This document shows, one piece after another, positions 36,072 through 44,947 of a DNA stretch of 64,000 nucleotides. The translations under genes and the position numbers were made by a program. Each line of letters begins with the position of its first letter. Positions within the stretch are counted from its first letter, which is position 1. Source of the stretch: Pseudohalocynthiibacter aestuariivivens (GTDB lineage: Bacteria; Pseudomonadota; Alphaproteobacteria; Rhodobacterales; Rhodobacteraceae). The DNA lies in the NCBI RefSeq assembly GCF_011040495.1, contig NZ_CP049038.1, positions 62,001-126,000 of the forward strand, given 5' to 3'. Below the pieces are notes generated by a model. It had not been told where the DNA came from, ran no database searches, and was given only the letters and a program-made list of their open reading frames with translations.

Positions 36072-36615
36072 ATACATTGAGCCTGCAGTCACCCGTACGC
36101 TGCAAGTGCCCGCCGATATCCGCCTCGACCGTCTGCACCTGACGCTGCAGGCCGCCATGGGCTGGACCAACTCCCATCTTTACATGTTCGAGGCAGAGGG
36201 CGCGACATGGGGCGTTCCAGATCCAGACTTCGGCGGTGATGACCTGCCAGCCAACAAAACCACATTGGCCGAAGTGCTGGCCGACACCGGCGCACGCATT
36301 ATCCGCTACATCTACGACTTCGGCGACAGCTGGGAACATCGGCTTCAGATCGGCAAAATAACCGATCCTACCCTCGGCAACCTATATCCCCGCCTGACCG
36401 ATATCTTTGGCCGATGCCCGCCAGAAGACGTTGGCGGCTTTCCCGGATACGAAGAGTTCCTTGAAGCCATGGCCGACCCCAAGCATCCAGAACACGAAAA
36501 CCTCAAAGAATGGTATGGCGGTGCGTTCGACCCAAGCACTCCGCCAGCAGACGAACTGCGCTTCGAAGTGCTCAAACTCGCCAAACGCTGGAAGCCGAAA
36601 AAAACGATCAACTGA
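36040..36615 (+). CDS. Plasmid pRiA4b ORF-3 family protein (IS66 cargo)
   Basis: A 191-residue protein of the pRiA4b ORF-3 family: VTRTLQVPADIRLDRLHLTL, then MGWTNSHLYMFEAEGATWG, YDFGDSWEHRL and FGRCPPEDVGGFPGYEEFLE. The function is unknown. It lies wholly inside the IS66 inverted repeats and overlaps the transposase gene by 32 bases, so it moves with the element. It may be an accessory factor or a passenger. Confidence 0.85.
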   Translation: MSIIELKVTLEYIEPAVTRTLQVPADIRLDRLHLTLQAAMGWTNSHLYMFEAEGATWGVPDPDFGGDDLPANKTTLAEVLADTGARIIRYIYDFGDSWEHRLQIGKITDPTLGNLYPRLTDIFGRCPPEDVGGFPGYEEFLEAMADPKHPEHENLKEWYGGAFDPSTPPADELRFEVLKLAKRWKPKKTIN

Positions 36616-36642
36616 TCAACGTGGGGTCAACGCACCGCTTAC

Positions 36643-37068
36643 GAGCTACTGGTCCGGTTGCTCGACGGAATGGAAAGCGCAACCCTGATTGTAATACGCC
36701 ACCTGGCCGACACTTGCGGAGAATGTGATGATACCTCGATCAGGCCACACGCAACCAGCCTTGCGCAGGTGACTGATCGAGTGGCTGTTGGTTTCGGCCC
36801 CAATGACAGCCAGCTGCGGCGTGATTCACGCGGAACCTAGCTTGAATGGAAGCACAAGGTCTGATCCACGAGATATCAGGACGGGTGCGATCGCGCATGT
36901 GGCGCAAGGCAGCCTTGACCAGTAGCAGTTTTCTGAACCGTTCTGATGACGTCCAATGCAAATTCTCGACTCCGACAGCCCGTTTCATGGTTGAGGATAC
37001 CCAGTACCGTCGACTACCTCGAAATCTCCCCCACCATCTCGGCGCGACCGTGAACCGCCAGAGCCGCA
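36643..37068. other. Gene-free stretch right of IS66
   Basis: It starts with the second copy of the target duplication. Frames exist on both strands but none resembles a known protein or has a convincing ribosome site. It probably holds debris of the locus hit by IS66 and the upstream region of the GST gene. Confidence 0.4.
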
Positions 37069-37713
37069 GTGAACCGTGGACAGCCAAACTGTCTGATTAC
37101 TATCTCAGCATTCATATGCGTTCCGGATTTCGCACGCGGATTTGTGCGAGATATCCGACTTAGGTGGGCTTTGGAAGAAGCTGGGCTCGCTTATGACGTC
37201 GAACTCATTGACGCAGAAAGGCAGAAATCCGAGGCATATCGCGCTTGGCAACCGTTTGCCCAGGTTCCAGCCTACCGGGATGATGATGTGGAGTTATTCG
37301 AATCCGGCGCGATCTTGCTGCATCTTGGCGGCATGTCCGAAACGCTATTGCCACCGGATCCGGCGGGGCAGTCCCGCGCATCCGCATGGTTCTTTGCGGC
37401 CCTCAACTCCATCGAGCCACACGCGCAGAACTATATCCACATGCGTGCCGCGGGAGACAGTCATCTGAAGGCGGCGATTACCGACAAGCTGTACACACGC
37501 CTGCGCCAACTGTCGGACGCGTTGGGCAACAATGATTATCTGGAAGGCCGCTTTTCTGTCGGTGACATCGCAATGACGACGGTTCTGCGCGAGGCAGCGG
37601 CAGAAGGTGCATTGGCGGAGTTCACAAACCTTGTCGCATACGTTGATCGAAACGAGGCACGACCGGCATTCCAGAAGGCGCTTTCTGACCAGCTCGCTGA
37701 CTTCGGTAGGTAG
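37069..37713 (+). CDS. Glutathione S-transferase family protein
   Basis: A 214-residue protein. The thioredoxin-like domain begins ITISAFICVPDFARGFVRD, then LRWALEEAGLAYDVELID, and PAYRDDDVELFESGAILLHL holds the cis-Pro and glutathione gamma-glutamyl site. The all-helical C-domain includes LEGRFSVGDIAMTTVLREA. The start is uncertain: GTG 37069 gives eight extra residues before the domain, with no good ribosome site. The substrate is unknown. Confidence 0.82.
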   Translation: MNRGQPNCLITISAFICVPDFARGFVRDIRLRWALEEAGLAYDVELIDAERQKSEAYRAWQPFAQVPAYRDDDVELFESGAILLHLGGMSETLLPPDPAGQSRASAWFFAALNSIEPHAQNYIHMRAAGDSHLKAAITDKLYTRLRQLSDALGNNDYLEGRFSVGDIAMTTVLREAAAEGALAEFTNLVAYVDRNEARPAFQKALSDQLADFGR

Positions 37714-37735
37714 TTCCGTATTCGGGTCGAGACTC

Positions 37736-38362
37736 CTAGCGCTCCATCGCCCCCTTCCCAGCAATGATTTTCCCACGGAACTTCTCGATACGGGCTACAC
37801 GGGTTGCTGATTGTTTAGCCTGGTTGATGTTGAACATGTAGCTTCTCTGTCGCCCCGGCGTCAGCGTGTGAAACGCCTCTGCCAGTTCCGGATCGGCATC
37901 CAGCGCCTCGGTCAGCTCATCGGGCATATCGATCTTGCGTTCGACCGTTGGTGGCTTCGTGCCCAGCTCGGCATGAACCATTAACTGCCGCAGATAGGCC
38001 CGGATCACCGGTTCCATTGTTGCTACCTGAGCCACATCGACAAAGCGGATCGTTCCGGGCGTCTGGCTGTTCGGTCCCTGCGGCTCCAGCACGCCATCGG
38101 TATCTTTCAGGAGGCCCGGGTTCATGAAGCTCAATCGGAAGTCGGCCCGGAACGCGCCGAAGATCGCGATGTTGCGGCCCGCATGCATGTATGTGGGATG
38201 CGCCCATTTCACTGTCTCTTCCAGCCCGATGTCCCGGCAAATGCGGCGCAAGTCGTTCAACCCTCCAATCCACCGTCGCGTTGAACAGTCCGGTGTCGCA
38301 AACCGGTCGCACCGACCACAGCCCTTGGTGAAGAAATCATCCGCGTCAGTGATCATTGCCAT
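37736..38362 (-). CDS. YdeI/OmpD-associated family protein with DUF1801-like domain
   Basis: A 208-residue cytoplasmic protein. The N-terminal half has the DUF1801 pattern (LEETVKWAHPTYMHAGRNIA, then RLSFMNPGLL). The C-terminus has the YdeI signature TPGRQRSYMFNINQAKQSAT followed by RIEKFRGKIIAGKG. The function is not established; members are linked loosely to envelope stress. It ends 23 bases from the convergent GST gene. Confidence 0.82.
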   Translation of the reverse strand: MAMITDADDFFTKGCGRCDRFATPDCSTRRWIGGLNDLRRICRDIGLEETVKWAHPTYMHAGRNIAIFGAFRADFRLSFMNPGLLKDTDGVLEPQGPNSQTPGTIRFVDVAQVATMEPVIRAYLRQLMVHAELGTKPPTVERKIDMPDELTEALDADPELAEAFHTLTPGRQRSYMFNINQAKQSATRVARIEKFRGKIIAGKGAMER

Positions 38363-39021
38363 AATATGCTATCCTGATAGGACCATCGCTGCAGAACCCA
38401 GCCTGGCTCGTTTCGGTTCATGGGTAGATCGAGAACGATCTATCAGATGTGCCGAGCCTTGTTTTAATTCGGGATTTGCTCATACATAAATCATCGGACA
38501 ACATTGAAACCTAGAATGGAACTCTTCAACGGCAGATTTGTTCACGTATCCGACGGGGCCTTTCGCTCAGGCATTGGAGGCGGGCCTGGGCATTCGACTG
38601 CCAAATTTGCGGGACGAGACTTGTGCAGACCCTTCGCAAGCCAAGTGACGAAAAGATACCCTAAAAACTGATGAATCGTGCGCGCCACGGGGCAGGGCGG
38701 CTTGAATGCGCCGCGCGATCACGCTGTCCCAAGCAACTGCGGCGCGCAATGCGCGCGGTCACCTTTACCATGTCATTTAAGAACTTCCACGGGGATCCGT
38801 CATTCGCTCTCCAGAACCCGAGACCAGAAGTGAAGCTATTTTGCCTCGCCGCAATCGCGGCCGCTCGAACTCGTCCCTTGGCCAAAGCAGCAATCTTCTA
38901 CTCCGGCATCGACGACTATGCAAGGGTGGCTCTATTGCGCGCCTTCGAGAAGGAGCCACGTCTGCTTGCTACTGTTGATCACATTGCGCGACGTTGCGCG
39001 AGCAAGCATAGGCCCGGTGGC
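38363..39021. other. Gene-poor stretch left of the ISL3-type element
   Basis: A plus-strand frame from 38770 (MSFKNFHGDPSFALQNPRPE, then ALLRAFEKEPRLLATVDHI) is protein-like but lacks a ribosome site and runs into the insertion element. It may be the front of a gene cut by the insertion. Nothing else is recognisable. Confidence 0.3.
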
Positions 39022-40752
39022 TGCCGAATCTCACAATTAAGGGGTCATCCTCAATTTGTGTGGTGCAGAGGAAGCATTCGGGCCCTGAGCAAGTTCGGGC
39101 CGGCTCGCCCATACATCGCGCGCTTCAAGGTCTTCAATCGGTTGATCTGGCCTTCGGCTTGACCATTGCTCCACTCCATTTCGATCGCATTCCTGACCGC
39201 ATCAATGTCTCTGTTCAAGGTTCGGGCGAACCGCACGATGGGCGCTAGGTCCGTTTCGATCGCATCGTCGATCCAGGCGGGCAGCGGGTCTGCTTTACGG
39301 CCACGCATGATGCCTTTGAATCTCATGGCGAGGCGCCGCATCGTTGTGAAGGCAGGCGAGCCAGCCTTGAGAGCTTCGACTTTTTTCGCCTGTTCCGCGG
39401 TGAGTTTTCCTCTTGGTTTGATGCAGAGCGCGGCCGCGATGACCGGGGATATCGCATGCCCCGTTTCCGGGTCCCGCACCGGGCCAAGGATTTGGGGCTC
39501 CCCGATGGGACCACCTTGTTCCTGTTTTTCGGCTCTGCGCCATCCGGCCAAGAGCCGCTGCAGATTTGACAGGCTACCCTCGTATCCGCGTTCTTGGATC
39601 AGGGAGAACAGCGCATTTCCGCTGCGAATGCCGTTTGCCCAGCTTTGCTTCAGGTACTCTTCAAAATACCACGCGGACGAGCGTTTGAGGACGGCACGCT
39701 TTCGGTCCGGTGGCGTCTCGAACTGCAGCCATTTCGCGACGCTACGTCGGGGAAACCCCGTTCGCCGCCCGATCTCGCTGCACGTCAGCCCTTGCTGCCG
39801 AAGTGCCCGAATTGTCTTGTATATCTCCTCCCGCGACTTGCGATGCGCAAGACGAGACTTCAGAAGGTTGCTGGCCGTGCTGATGTTGTCCGCGTCGGAG
39901 AGCAACGCCCTGCCAGTTGCGCGACCGTGTAGGTTCATTTGCTCCTCGATTGCCATGCGAAGGTTCTGCACGATATGAAACCGGTCGGCGACCTGTTCCG
40001 CCTGCGGCGCGCCTTGCCGAGCGGCTTGGGCGTAGAGACCGCAGCGATCCCGGCTTATGACTTCCACCTCAGGATGACGCCTTAGCCAGTCGGTGCATGT
40101 GACAACATCACGATCTTCGAGAACATCGATGACGGCGCGACGCTCGAGGTCGATGATGATCGTCCCGTAGTTCTGCGACTTTCGCCAACTCCAATCATCG
40201 ATCCCGATGATCCGTGCGCGTGGTGGAACAACCTGAGCTGCGCGGAGCAACTGTCGGAGAATAGTATCGTCACTGACCCGGATACCCAGTCGCCGCAAGA
40301 GCCGTTCAGATGGGGTGCCGCCAGCGGCGTGCGCCATATGGCCTAAGAGTTGCGCCTGTCGAGACGTCCGGCGCGCATAAGGGGTCGCCACCGCCGCCTC
40401 ACGATCGGAGAACGTGCGGCGGCGGCAATCCGAGTTCAAACATCGCCATCGGCAAACCTTGAGCTCGATCCAAACCGCTTGGCCTTGAGCGGGAAAGTCC
40501 TCGATCCGACGGTGCCTCCAACCATGTCGTTGTCTTGAGGGCGCCCCGCACTCAGGGCAGATGCCATTCGGAGCCAGCCTGCCAGACACGACCCACGCAC
40601 CCGTCGCAGACTGGCGGACCTCACCAACCTCCACGCTGGCGGTTGGAGCCCAATGCTTCTTCGATACCACGGCCTGATCCCTTCAATCTGTGAAGCTCGG
40701 TCAGACCGTGACACACAAATTGAGGATGACCCCAATTAAGGGCTACGCGACA
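39022..40752 (-). mobile_element. ISL3-type insertion sequence, copy 1 (intact transposase)
   Basis: The inner ends GGGTCATCCTCAATTTGTG (39042) and its complement (ending 40732) are exact inverted repeats. Comparison with copy 2 shows the right end extends to GCGACA at 40752, and the same length places the left end at about 39022. No target duplication is seen at these borders, so the ends are approximate. It abuts an IS110 remnant on the right. Confidence 0.8.
39051..40670 (-). CDS. ISL3-family transposase
   Basis: A 539-residue DDE transposase. The N-terminal zinc-binding part has NGICPECGAPSRQRHGWRHR and CRWRCLNSDCRRRTF. The catalytic core has IIGIDDWSWRKSQNYGTII and VISRDRCGLYAQAARQGAPQ, and the C-terminal block EMEWSNGQAEGQINRLK is typical for ISL3. 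The frame is unbroken, so this copy may be active and could act on copy 2 as well. Confidence 0.92.
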   Translation of the reverse strand: MVSKKHWAPTASVEVGEVRQSATGAWVVSGRLAPNGICPECGAPSRQRHGWRHRRIEDFPAQGQAVWIELKVCRWRCLNSDCRRRTFSDREAAVATPYARRTSRQAQLLGHMAHAAGGTPSERLLRRLGIRVSDDTILRQLLRAAQVVPPRARIIGIDDWSWRKSQNYGTIIIDLERRAVIDVLEDRDVVTCTDWLRRHPEVEVISRDRCGLYAQAARQGAPQAEQVADRFHIVQNLRMAIEEQMNLHGRATGRALLSDADNISTASNLLKSRLAHRKSREEIYKTIRALRQQGLTCSEIGRRTGFPRRSVAKWLQFETPPDRKRAVLKRSSAWYFEEYLKQSWANGIRSGNALFSLIQERGYEGSLSNLQRLLAGWRRAEKQEQGGPIGEPQILGPVRDPETGHAISPVIAAALCIKPRGKLTAEQAKKVEALKAGSPAFTTMRRLAMRFKGIMRGRKADPLPAWIDDAIETDLAPIVRFARTLNRDIDAVRNAIEMEWSNGQAEGQINRLKTLKRAMYGRAGPNLLRARMLPLHHTN

Positions 40753-40961
40753 CTTGGTCAACAATACAGATCGAAATTTCTTTAAGAGACACGTCAAGTC
40801 CGGCATAATTTTTCATGGTCGTTCTCCTCACGGCTTGTTTTCCCATGAGGCCAGTATACCGGACCTCGTTCGCCACTGGAGGGCGACCGCCGCAATCACA
40901 CCATGTCGCTAAACACGTATCTTAGATCAAAGCCACGAGTTCAGGCAGGCGGTGCCAATGG
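40753..40961 (-). pseudogene. IS110-family transposase remnant
   Basis: From ATG 40816 the frame starts MKNYAGLDVSLKEISICIVD, the unmistakable N-terminus of IS110 transposases (RuvC-like Asp 8). After about 22 residues it meets the ISL3-type element. The upstream 145 bases to about 40961 would be the IS110 end; they contain GTGCC-AAT-GGCAC at 40952-40964. The rest of the transposase is missing, also from the far side of the ISL3-type element. Confidence 0.75.
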
Positions 40962-40966
40962 CACGG

Positions 40967-41062
40967 TTACGTTTCAATCGCTTGATGAACTTCCGCGCCG
41001 GTTGCATCTGGAAAAGTTTCCAGAAGAGTACCAGTGTATGGATTTCGTGTTTCATAGGCCAT
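40967..41062 (-). pseudogene. Aldehyde dehydrogenase N-terminal stub
   Basis: ATG 41062, preceded by AAAGGG, opens AYETRNPYTGTLLETFPDAT, then GAEVHQAIET and a stop. This is the start of a succinate-semialdehyde/aldehyde dehydrogenase, normally about 460 residues. Similarity ends where the IS110 remnant begins. It follows the OYE gene on the same strand, so it was probably the last gene of the detoxification operon. Confidence 0.7.
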
Positions 41063-41157
41063 GGTAGAACCCTTTTTGTAAGATCTTCTCACGGGAGGCA
41101 GAGGTTTCAGGACCGGCCATTGTCCAGTCCTGGATTGGTAAGTGTACGTCCCTGCGA

Positions 41158-42252
41158 TCACTCATGTGGGAGAACAGGGTAATCGATGTATCCCTCAGCC
41201 CCGCCGCCATATGCGGTCGCGCCGTCAAGTGCGTTGAGGGGTGCGTTCTGCTGTAGCCGGGCCACCAGGTCCGGGTTGGCAATATAGGGACGACCAAAGG
41301 CGATTAGATCGGCGGCGTCACTGCGGCGCGCCGCAATTGCAAGGTCTCTGTCATAGCCATTGTTGGCGATGTAGATCCCGTTGAAACGCTGCCGCAAGAT
41401 ATTCAGATCAAATCCACCCTCGACGGCTCGTGCTCCGCCCGTCACACCTTCCACGACGTGGAGATAAGCCAGATCAATATCATTCAACTGATCGACAAGT
41501 GCGGTGAACACGGGTTCAGGATTGCTGTCCGTAAGGCCATTGGCCGTGCTGATCGGAGATATCCGAATCCCCGTGCGGCCACCATCGCAGATGGCCGCGA
41601 CAGCTTTCGTGACCTCAAGTGTCAGCCGAATACGGTTCTCGACCGACCCACCATAGTCATCGGTACGCTGGTTGGCCCCGTCACGCATGAATTGATCTAG
41701 CAAGTATCCGTTCGCGGCGTGAATCTCGACGCCATCAAACCCTGCAGCAAGAGCGTTGCGCGTCGCTTGCGCGTAATCTGCGACAATCTCCGGCAACTCC
41801 TCCAGAGCCAGCGCCCGCGGTGTGAGTGCTGGTTTCTTTCCATCCGGAGTGAACGCATCCACTTCAGGGCGAACAGCGGAGGGAGCGACAGGCAATATCC
41901 CACCGGCCTGCACATCCGGGTGGGACACCCTGCCGACATGCCACAGCTGAGCAAAGATGCGGCCACCCTTATCATGCACACCGGCCGTGACGGGGCGCCA
42001 GCTTTCGATTTGCTCGTCGGTCCAGATCCCGGGAGTAAAGGCGTACCCTGTGGCCTGCGGCGAAATGTTCACGCCTTCACTGATGATCAGGCCTGCCGAT
42101 GCGCGTTGGGCGTAATATTCCTGCATCATTGGGGTGGCGATGTTTTCGGGGGACCGCGCGCGGGTTAGGGGGGCCATTACGATGCGGTTTGACAGCGTAT
42201 AAGGTCCGACAACGACGGGGGAAAAGAGGTCAGTTTCAGGGATGGTTGACAT
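41158..42252 (-). CDS. Old Yellow Enzyme family ene-reductase (NemA-like)
   Basis: A 364-residue FMN-dependent TIM barrel. Signatures: DLFSPVVVGPYTLSNRIVMA, APLTRARSPENIATPMMQEY, the substrate-binding pair in VEIHAANGYLLDQFMRDG (His-x-x-Asn), RTDDYGGSVENRIRLTLEV and IAFGRPYIANPDLVARL. It reduces electrophilic alkenes, nitro compounds and quinones with NAD(P)H. AGGAG lies before ATG 42252. It ends the TetR-linked operon; in Escherichia coli nemA is controlled by NemR, a relative of the TetR at 48319. Confidence 0.92.
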   Translation of the reverse strand: MSTIPETDLFSPVVVGPYTLSNRIVMAPLTRARSPENIATPMMQEYYAQRASAGLIISEGVNISPQATGYAFTPGIWTDEQIESWRPVTAGVHDKGGRIFAQLWHVGRVSHPDVQAGGILPVAPSAVRPEVDAFTPDGKKPALTPRALALEELPEIVADYAQATRNALAAGFDGVEIHAANGYLLDQFMRDGANQRTDDYGGSVENRIRLTLEVTKAVAAICDGGRTGIRISPISTANGLTDSNPEPVFTALVDQLNDIDLAYLHVVEGVTGGARAVEGGFDLNILRQRFNGIYIANNGYDRDLAIAARRSDAADLIAFGRPYIANPDLVARLQQNAPLNALDGATAYGGGAEGYIDYPVLPHE

Positions 42253-42441
42253 AGTAACTCCTAGTCTCCTGGCTGGCAGGAGAGTGAATTTGGGACAAAG
42301 GGGTGGGCCGGTTGCTTTGGGCGTGTCGGATGTGGCCAACGCCTGATCCGGTCGTTTTGGGGGCGAATTTGTGGCGGCGGCGCAGGGCTTAGGTTAAAGG
42401 CGCTGCGCCGCCAATCGAGCTTGCAATGCAGGGTTTCCGAT

Positions 42442-43428
42442 CTACAGATTGGTCATCTGCATCCCTTGTTCCGTGTAACGGTCGCCAGCGGCAGCGCCGC
42501 GTGGGAACAAGGTGTCGAGGCGGGTGAGAATGTCCTCGGTTAGTGTGACATCGGCGGCCCCAATATTGTCTTCAAGATAGGTGCGCCGTTTGGTGCCCGG
42601 GATCGGAACAATATGATCGCCTTGGGCCAAGACCCATGCGAGCGCCAGTTGCGCAGGCGAGCATCCGGCGCTGTCGGCGATGGCACGGTATTGCTCCAGC
42701 AAGTTCAGATTCTGATCCAGATTTCTATCGGCAAAGCGCGGCTGGGTGTGCCGGAAATCATCATCAGCCAGGTCGCTTAGTGTGGTGACCTTGCCGGTCA
42801 GAAAGCCGCGCCCAAGCGGGCTGTAGGGTACAAAAGCCGTACCCAATTCGGCGCACGTGGCCAGCATCTCTGCCTCTGGGTCTCGCGACCACAGCGAATA
42901 CTCTGTCTGAACCGCCGCAACCGGGTGCACCGCATTTGCCCGACGCAAAGTTTGTGCGGAGATTTCGCTTAACCCGATCCCCCTGATCTTACCTTCTTTG
43001 ATAAGATCGGCCATCGCTCCGACCGTGTCCTCGATCGGGGTCACCCCATCAAGGCGATGCGCGTAATAGAGGTCGATCTGATCAATCCCCAGACGTTTCA
43101 GCGACGCCTCGACCGCCTGTTTCATGTAGGCCGGGCTGCTGTCGATGTGTCGTACGGCTGGATCGTCGGATCGGATGATTGCGAACTTGGTCGCCAGCGT
43201 GACGTTGTCCCGGTTTTGCCGGACGAAATCCGACAACAAGGTTTCATTCGCGCCGATACCGTAGGTATCGGCGGTATCGTAGAACGTGACACCCAATTCA
43301 AGCGCACGGTCGAGCGTTTCATAGGATTGATCGCGGTTGGTCGGGCCGTAGAATTCGGACATGCCCATGCAGCCAAGCCCAATGGCTGATACGGATCCCA
43401 GTCCGCCACCCAGATTACGCGTTTTCAT
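42442..43428 (-). CDS. Aldo/keto reductase
   Basis: A 328-residue TIM-barrel oxidoreductase. Catalytic landmarks: TFYDTADTYGIGANE (Asp and Tyr), TLATKFAI (Lys), and IDLYYAHRLD (His). The NADP site is at the C-terminus (VPIPGTKRRTYLEDNIGA). It reduces aldehydes and ketones such as methylglyoxal. AAGGAG sits before ATG 43428. It lies in the electrophile operon 13 bases before the next gene's end. Confidence 0.92.
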   Translation of the reverse strand: MKTRNLGGGLGSVSAIGLGCMGMSEFYGPTNRDQSYETLDRALELGVTFYDTADTYGIGANETLLSDFVRQNRDNVTLATKFAIIRSDDPAVRHIDSSPAYMKQAVEASLKRLGIDQIDLYYAHRLDGVTPIEDTVGAMADLIKEGKIRGIGLSEISAQTLRRANAVHPVAAVQTEYSLWSRDPEAEMLATCAELGTAFVPYSPLGRGFLTGKVTTLSDLADDDFRHTQPRFADRNLDQNLNLLEQYRAIADSAGCSPAQLALAWVLAQGDHIVPIPGTKRRTYLEDNIGAADVTLTEDILTRLDTLFPRGAAAGDRYTEQGMQMTNL

Positions 43429-43444
43429 GTGTTTTCTCCTTGAA

Positions 43445-44008
43445 TTAGGGTTGTGTGCAACGAGGATCAGCGGCCTGAAAAGCAGCAATCTCTTCGTCGT
43501 CGATAGACAGTGGCTCGCAGCCGTGCTCTTTCTCGCAAACAAAATCGTACTCAAAGCCAGCGGCGTGACAGCTCAGGCACTCACGCCCCTCAAAGTTGAC
43601 CGCGTGGTCGCCCCGGCTGGTAATCGTCGTGCTCTCCGCCGTCACGTCGAGGGCAAGAAACTCCCAGCCATTGCTGTCCGGGTAGTCTGCGCTCGAGTGT
43701 TTGATCATCGCTTCAAACGGGACAAGCTGCATCACCGTGCCGACCGGGTATTCGATATCAGGCACGCGGTCGGTAAAAATACGGATGGCTTCCTTGAGCT
43801 TTTCTGGGTCGGAATGGAACAGGAAGGTGTTGCGCACTTTGGGGAAATCATAAATGCAGCCAAACATATCCGAGGTGGCCTCAATCTCAATATTGGCTTG
43901 GGCTGAGATTTCGGCCTGGATTGGGAGAGCAATGAATGATGCGGCAAGCAAGGCCGCAGCGGTCACCAGTATGGCGTTAAATCGACCACACAGACTTAGT
44001 ATTTTCAT
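43445..44008 (-). CDS. Exported protein with one CxxCH heme motif
   Basis: A 187-residue protein with a signal peptide (LVTAAALLAASFIALPIQA). One covalent heme site, ECLSCHAAGFEYDFVCE, lies near residue 145, and two further Cys lie in VCEKEHGCEP. The rest includes FLFHSDPEKLKEAIRIFTD and WEFLALDV. It resembles small cytochrome P460-like or CxxCH-only proteins, but the family is not certain. It overlaps the GST stop by four bases, so it belongs to the operon, a surprising periplasmic redox protein among cytoplasmic enzymes. Confidence 0.65.
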   Translation of the reverse strand: MKILSLCGRFNAILVTAAALLAASFIALPIQAEISAQANIEIEATSDMFGCIYDFPKVRNTFLFHSDPEKLKEAIRIFTDRVPDIEYPVGTVMQLVPFEAMIKHSSADYPDSNGWEFLALDVTAESTTITSRGDHAVNFEGRECLSCHAAGFEYDFVCEKEHGCEPLSIDDEEIAAFQAADPRCTQP

Positions 44009-44937
44009 GTGTCTTTCCCTTGGATTAGAGTTGTACGAAGCGGATAGCCGTGTCGCGGGAAATGCACGGCAACCGTTCCCACCTGTGGCATGTCCCGATG
44101 CAGAATGATGCGGGTGTCGTCGATATGGGCCAGCGTACCGTCGATGACTTCCGTGCCAAATTCATCGACCAGAACCTGTACCGGCGCGCCTATCGCGGGA
44201 TGTGCAGCTCCCGTTTCTGGAAGGGGGGCGGGGGGCGCCGAAAGCGCGATGTTGATCGCTTCAGCAGGCGCCAATTCGGTTCGTGTGCCGTGACCGAACT
44301 CCGCAATGCGCGCAATCCATGCCGACAATGCCGGGAACAGCGATAGACCGCTGCCGCTGGCGGCTGTGTCAGCTTTGGCAAAAAACCAAACCACATGATA
44401 GAGTGCCAGATCAGTCAGCGCGGGCGTGTCCCCGGCAAAGAAATCGGCACCGCCCAGCAGGTTCTCAAGCCAACCAAGCCCTGTTGTAATTTGGCCGCGA
44501 TGATAGCCGACATCCGCTTTCAGGCCGTCCAGATCAATCTTGTGATCCCAAAACGCCTCGCGGTCATGGATCAGGGCTGGGGGAACGGCATCAGCGCGCA
44601 GACCCATGCTGTAACGAACCACTTGCCAGAACAAAATGCGGTCCGCCCAATTGTCGAGCAGCGGGGTTGCTGTGCCCGCAGTGTTCGGGGCAAGGGCGCG
44701 CGCCGGAAACCGCTGGTCAAGTTCGGCGGCGATCTGGGCGGAATCACAGTAGATATCCGCCCCGATCTGAAGCACTGGGGCCCGCCTGTAGCCACCCGTC
44801 AAGGCCAGCAGATCAGCCTTTGGCGCAATAGGAGGCACGATGACCGATGACCATGACAGCCCCTTGAAGCCCATCAAAGTTCTGATTTTTTCGGAATAGG
44901 GAGAGGCTTCATAGTGGTGCAGGATCAGGTCGACCAT
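44005..44937 (-). CDS. Long glutathione S-transferase family protein
   Basis: A 310-residue protein. Residues 1-80 form the thioredoxin-like domain (LILHHYEASPYSEKIRTLMG, CDSAQIAAEL); 85-215 form the helical domain (FFAGDTPALTDLALYHVVWF). About 90 extra C-terminal residues follow (IGAPVQVLVDEFGTEVIDGT, then HRDMPQVGTVAVHFPRHGY) that ordinary GSTs of about 210 residues lack. The extension looks like a small beta domain. The reaction is unknown, probably glutathione conjugation of electrophiles. Confidence 0.82.
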   Translation of the reverse strand: MVDLILHHYEASPYSEKIRTLMGFKGLSWSSVIVPPIAPKADLLALTGGYRRAPVLQIGADIYCDSAQIAAELDQRFPARALAPNTAGTATPLLDNWADRILFWQVVRYSMGLRADAVPPALIHDREAFWDHKIDLDGLKADVGYHRGQITTGLGWLENLLGGADFFAGDTPALTDLALYHVVWFFAKADTAASGSGLSLFPALSAWIARIAEFGHGTRTELAPAEAINIALSAPPAPLPETGAAHPAIGAPVQVLVDEFGTEVIDGTLAHIDDTRIILHRDMPQVGTVAVHFPRHGYPLRTTLIQGKDT

Positions 44938-44947
44938 CGTTTTTCTC

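Larger units (their letters stand above)
33603..36642 (+). mobile_element. IS66-family insertion sequence with cargo gene
   Basis: A 3040-base element. Left end GTAAGCGGTGTGCTGACC and right end (reverse complement) GTAAGCGGTGCGTTGACC are inverted repeats. It is flanked by a perfect eight-base target duplication GAGCTACT (33595-33602 and 36643-36650), so the insertion is intact and fairly recent. It carries the three usual IS66 genes plus one extra ORF inside the right end. Confidence 0.95.

Noticed and set aside
38671..39162. Plus-strand ORF as a real gene
   Set aside because: It has no ribosome site, no recognisable domain, and its last third lies inside the insertion element.
39034..40741. 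CAATTAAGGG on both sides of the ISL3-type copy 1 as a target duplication
   Set aside because: The right-hand copy recurs at the right end of copy 2 as well, so it belongs to the element rather than to the target.
40860..40910. CCTCCAGTGG motif on the minus strand as a MerR-type promoter
   Set aside because: It lies in the IS110 end, lacks a TTGACC-like -35 at the right distance and the second half of the dyad is poor.
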